Source: Bacillota bacterium (lineage in GTDB: Bacteria > Bacillota > Clostridia > Peptostreptococcales > Anaerovoracaceae). From it: a stretch of 15,526 bases of DNA. The notes beneath the pieces are model-generated. The model saw only the letters and a program-made list of their open reading frames with translations. It made no database searches and had not been told where the DNA came from. Position 1 is the first letter of the stretch; every line of letters begins with the position of its first letter. Positions 13,990 through 15,526 of the stretch are shown here, one piece after another. Position numbers and translations under genes: made by a program. The DNA lies in the NCBI GenBank assembly GCA_022706625.1, contig JAKJCD010000028.1, positions 1 through 15,526 of the forward strand, given 5' to 3'.

Positions 13990-14540
13990 CAGTCATTACC
14001 CCCTTCCCCTGTCCTGTCCGGAATGGCTGCATTTTTATTCTTTCCGTATTTCTGTACAATCAACTTGATTTCATTATACAGACGGACCGCGTTATAAAAA
14101 GTCGCACAAGCCAGTCCGAAAAGAATGGATGATTGAGGAATTGTCATGGGTATTCTCCATGTCGGTGTCTTTGTGCCCATAACTATTGTCCAGTTAACCA
14201 GTTCAACAGCCCAAGTCAAAAACATGATCCCGATAAAAAGGGTCAGGATATATTTGATCAGATCAAATATATCTTTTTTCAAACCTTCTTTCAGTACTAA
14301 GCTCAGTATATCTGCCGTTATATGGCTGTTTTCGAAGCTTCCGTGGGCTGTTCCAAACATGTACAGCCAGAATGCAAAAGCTATGAGAAACTCTTCGTAG
14401 CCTCTGAAATCCACACTGATTGCCCGTGTAATGGTTGCTGCAAACACTATTAATGTCACCATGATGCCGCAAACGATCAGCCCAAATCGCATGAGTCTCT
14501 GAAGCCACAACCAGAATTTCGTCCTTTCCAGTGTATTCAA
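13989..14540 (-). CDS. dctQ: TRAP transporter small membrane subunit, DctQ family
   Basis: Four-helix membrane protein that pairs with DctM. It has 183 residues, with hydrophobic segments at about 15-37, 48-68, 91-112 and 131-152. The phrase EEFLIAFAFWLYMFGTAHGSFENSHITADIL resembles the conserved second-helix region of DctQ, where a His follows the first acidic stretch. The start is TTG at 14540, supported by AAAGGAGG 5 nt upstream. It ends overlapping the first base of dctM. It lies 87 nt after dctP, across a strong hairpin. Confidence 0.92.
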   Translation of the reverse strand: MNTLERTKFWLWLQRLMRFGLIVCGIMVTLIVFAATITRAISVDFRGYEEFLIAFAFWLYMFGTAHGSFENSHITADILSLVLKEGLKKDIFDLIKYILTLFIGIMFLTWAVELVNWTIVMGTKTPTWRIPMTIPQSSILFGLACATFYNAVRLYNEIKLIVQKYGKNKNAAIPDRTGEGGND

Positions 14541-14563
14541 GGCAACCTCCTTTAGTTTTTTCG

Positions 14564-14596
14564 TACCGGAGAGGAGAGATTTTCCCCCCTCCGGTA
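14564..14596 (-). other. Intercistronic hairpin between dctP and dctQ
   Basis: In the minus-strand RNA a 14-bp stem (14583-14596 with 14564-14577, two G-U pairs) closes a 5-nt loop. It is followed by CGAAAAAAC, so it is not a terminator. Such hairpins can protect the upstream part of an mRNA, which would fit a binding protein needed in excess over the membrane subunits. That role is inferred. Confidence 0.6.
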
Positions 14597-14627
14597 TACA
14601 CTTATTCCATTACGCCATTATTTTAAG

Positions 14628-15526
14628 TTAAAGTAATCCAACCTCTTTTCTGAAACCGTCCATCAGTTCCTTGGTCAGCAGGTCTTCAAGCTTCGGCCAG
14701 GTTTCTTCTCTTACGAAGTCAGCATATGCCTTGATTTGTTCCGGTGTAAATTCAATAACTTCCACACCGTAATCATCAGTTAACTTCTTCATATAATTTT
14801 TTTCGTTGGACTCGGCTTCCGTGAAGCTCTTCATGCTCTGCTCCTGAAATACTCCTATTACGATTTCCTGATCTTCCGGAGTGAGTTTCTCAAGAGTCTT
14901 TTCACTCATTACGTAGCTAGTGGCTTCTGCAAAGATATAGTTCACATACATGTAGTTGATCATCTCTCCTACCCATGCATAGTTCATGTTTGGGGTGCCT
15001 CCCACCCAGCCGTCAACTACTTTGGTCTGTATGGCTGTGGGGACTTCTCCATACGGGATGGATACAGGTCCAAAGCCCAAATCTTCCATGGGCTGGAAGA
15101 ATGTAACCATCGATGGAGATCTGCTCTTCACATGCTTGTTGGTTCCCGGGGTGAACATATCGGTGGGTTCTTTGATGTAGCCCATCCCGATGAAGCCTTC
15201 CAGTACTATTCCAAGGAACTTGACATTGGCTTCCTCCGTAATTGCGCCAATCTGCTGGCACAAGAAGGAATCGGGGGCATACAGCCTCTTAACATCGTCA
15301 TAATTTAAAGCATAGAAAGGAAGGTAAGGGGCGCCAAGCCTTGCATCTATGCTTTCCGGGATCGTTATCTGTGCCAGATCGATGGTTCCCCTTACGATTT
15401 CCTCATATACTGTAAGGTAGTCTCCTAACTGGCTTGAGGGGAAATACTGCACTTTCACCCGGCCTTCTGTTCTTTCCTCCACCATTGCGCAGGCATCGTT
15501 ATTAAGACCGGTGGCAATATGCTCTT
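14628..15526 (-). CDS. dctP: TRAP transporter solute-binding protein, DctP family (5' end cut by window edge)
   Basis: Extracytoplasmic binding protein that delivers the substrate to DctQM. About 299 residues are visible; the signal peptide and first residues lie beyond the right edge, because the frame stays open through EHIATGLNNDACAMVEERT. The ATG at 15485 is therefore internal. Family landmarks are GRVKVQYFPSSQLGD, then KSRSP, whose Arg is the likely ligand-carboxylate contact, and the hinge segment IPYGEVPTAIQTKVVDGW. The C-terminal helices are complete, ending FRKEVGLL and TAA. It is followed by dctQ and dctM. A carboxylate substrate is the family expectation; its identity is unknown. 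Confidence 0.93.
   Translation of the reverse strand, partial: EHIATGLNNDACAMVEERTEGRVKVQYFPSSQLGDYLTVYEEIVRGTIDLAQITIPESIDARLGAPYLPFYALNYDDVKRLYAPDSFLCQQIGAITEEANVKFLGIVLEGFIGMGYIKEPTDMFTPGTNKHVKSRSPSMVTFFQPMEDLGFGPVSIPYGEVPTAIQTKVVDGWVGGTPNMNYAWVGEMINYMYVNYIFAEATSYVMSEKTLEKLTPEDQEIVIGVFQEQSMKSFTEAESNEKNYMKKLTDDYGVEVIEFTPEQIKAYADFVREETWPKLEDLLTKELMDGFRKEVGLL

Noticed and set aside
1..15526. CRISPR arrays, insertion sequences, phage genes, toxin-antitoxin pairs, riboswitches other than the L10 leader
   Set aside because: No regularly spaced repeats, no transposase or integrase frames and no other recognisable aptamer were seen on either strand.

Overview
All recognised genes lie on the minus strand, so transcription runs from the right edge to the left edge. 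Gene content and order point to a spore-forming, anaerobic-type Firmicute of class Clostridia: sigH beside the tuf / rpmG-secE-nusG / rplKAJL / rpoB block, a Firmicutes-type L10 leader, a clostridial form of ThyA, strong AGGAGG ribosome sites and several TTG or GTG starts. From memory the order sigH-tuf-rpmG-secE-nusG-rplKAJL-rpoB resembles Clostridioides and its relatives (Peptostreptococcales), but I cannot name a genus.

Right edge, 12691-15526: a tripartite TRAP transporter, dctP (5' end outside the window), dctQ and dctM, with a 14-bp hairpin between dctP and dctQ and a terminator-like hairpin after dctM. Next, 9077-12541: a housekeeping operon reading mrnC (Mini-III RNase), a small membrane-anchored protein, thyA, folA, rlmB and sigH, preceded by a good sigma-A promoter. 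Then, 7541-9045: a tRNA-Thr(GGU) gene with a near-consensus promoter, followed by tuf and a terminator.

Left part, 1-7488: a 398-nt gap with two candidate promoters and a nested inverted repeat leads into rpmG-secE-nusG-rplK-rplA. An L10-type leader with an attenuator precedes rplJ-rplL. A 12-bp-stem terminator follows rplL, and a TTGACT-17-TATCAT promoter with an extended -10 restarts transcription for rpoB, whose last few dozen codons are outside the window.

The genes serve translation (tRNA-Thr, EF-Tu, L33, L11, L1, L10, L7/L12), secretion (SecE), transcription (NusG, RpoB, SigH), rRNA maturation (Mini-III, RlmB) and dTMP/folate supply (ThyA, DHFR). I found no CRISPR array, insertion sequence, prophage or clearly new multi-gene system; this is mostly a conserved core region. 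The points most worth a second look are regulatory: the rplL/rpoB transcriptional break, the double structure in the rplJ leader, the nested inverted repeat before rpmG, and the tRNA-Thr/tuf arrangement. In addition, thyA-folA sits where many relatives carry thyX, and an unrecognised small membrane protein overlaps mrnC.
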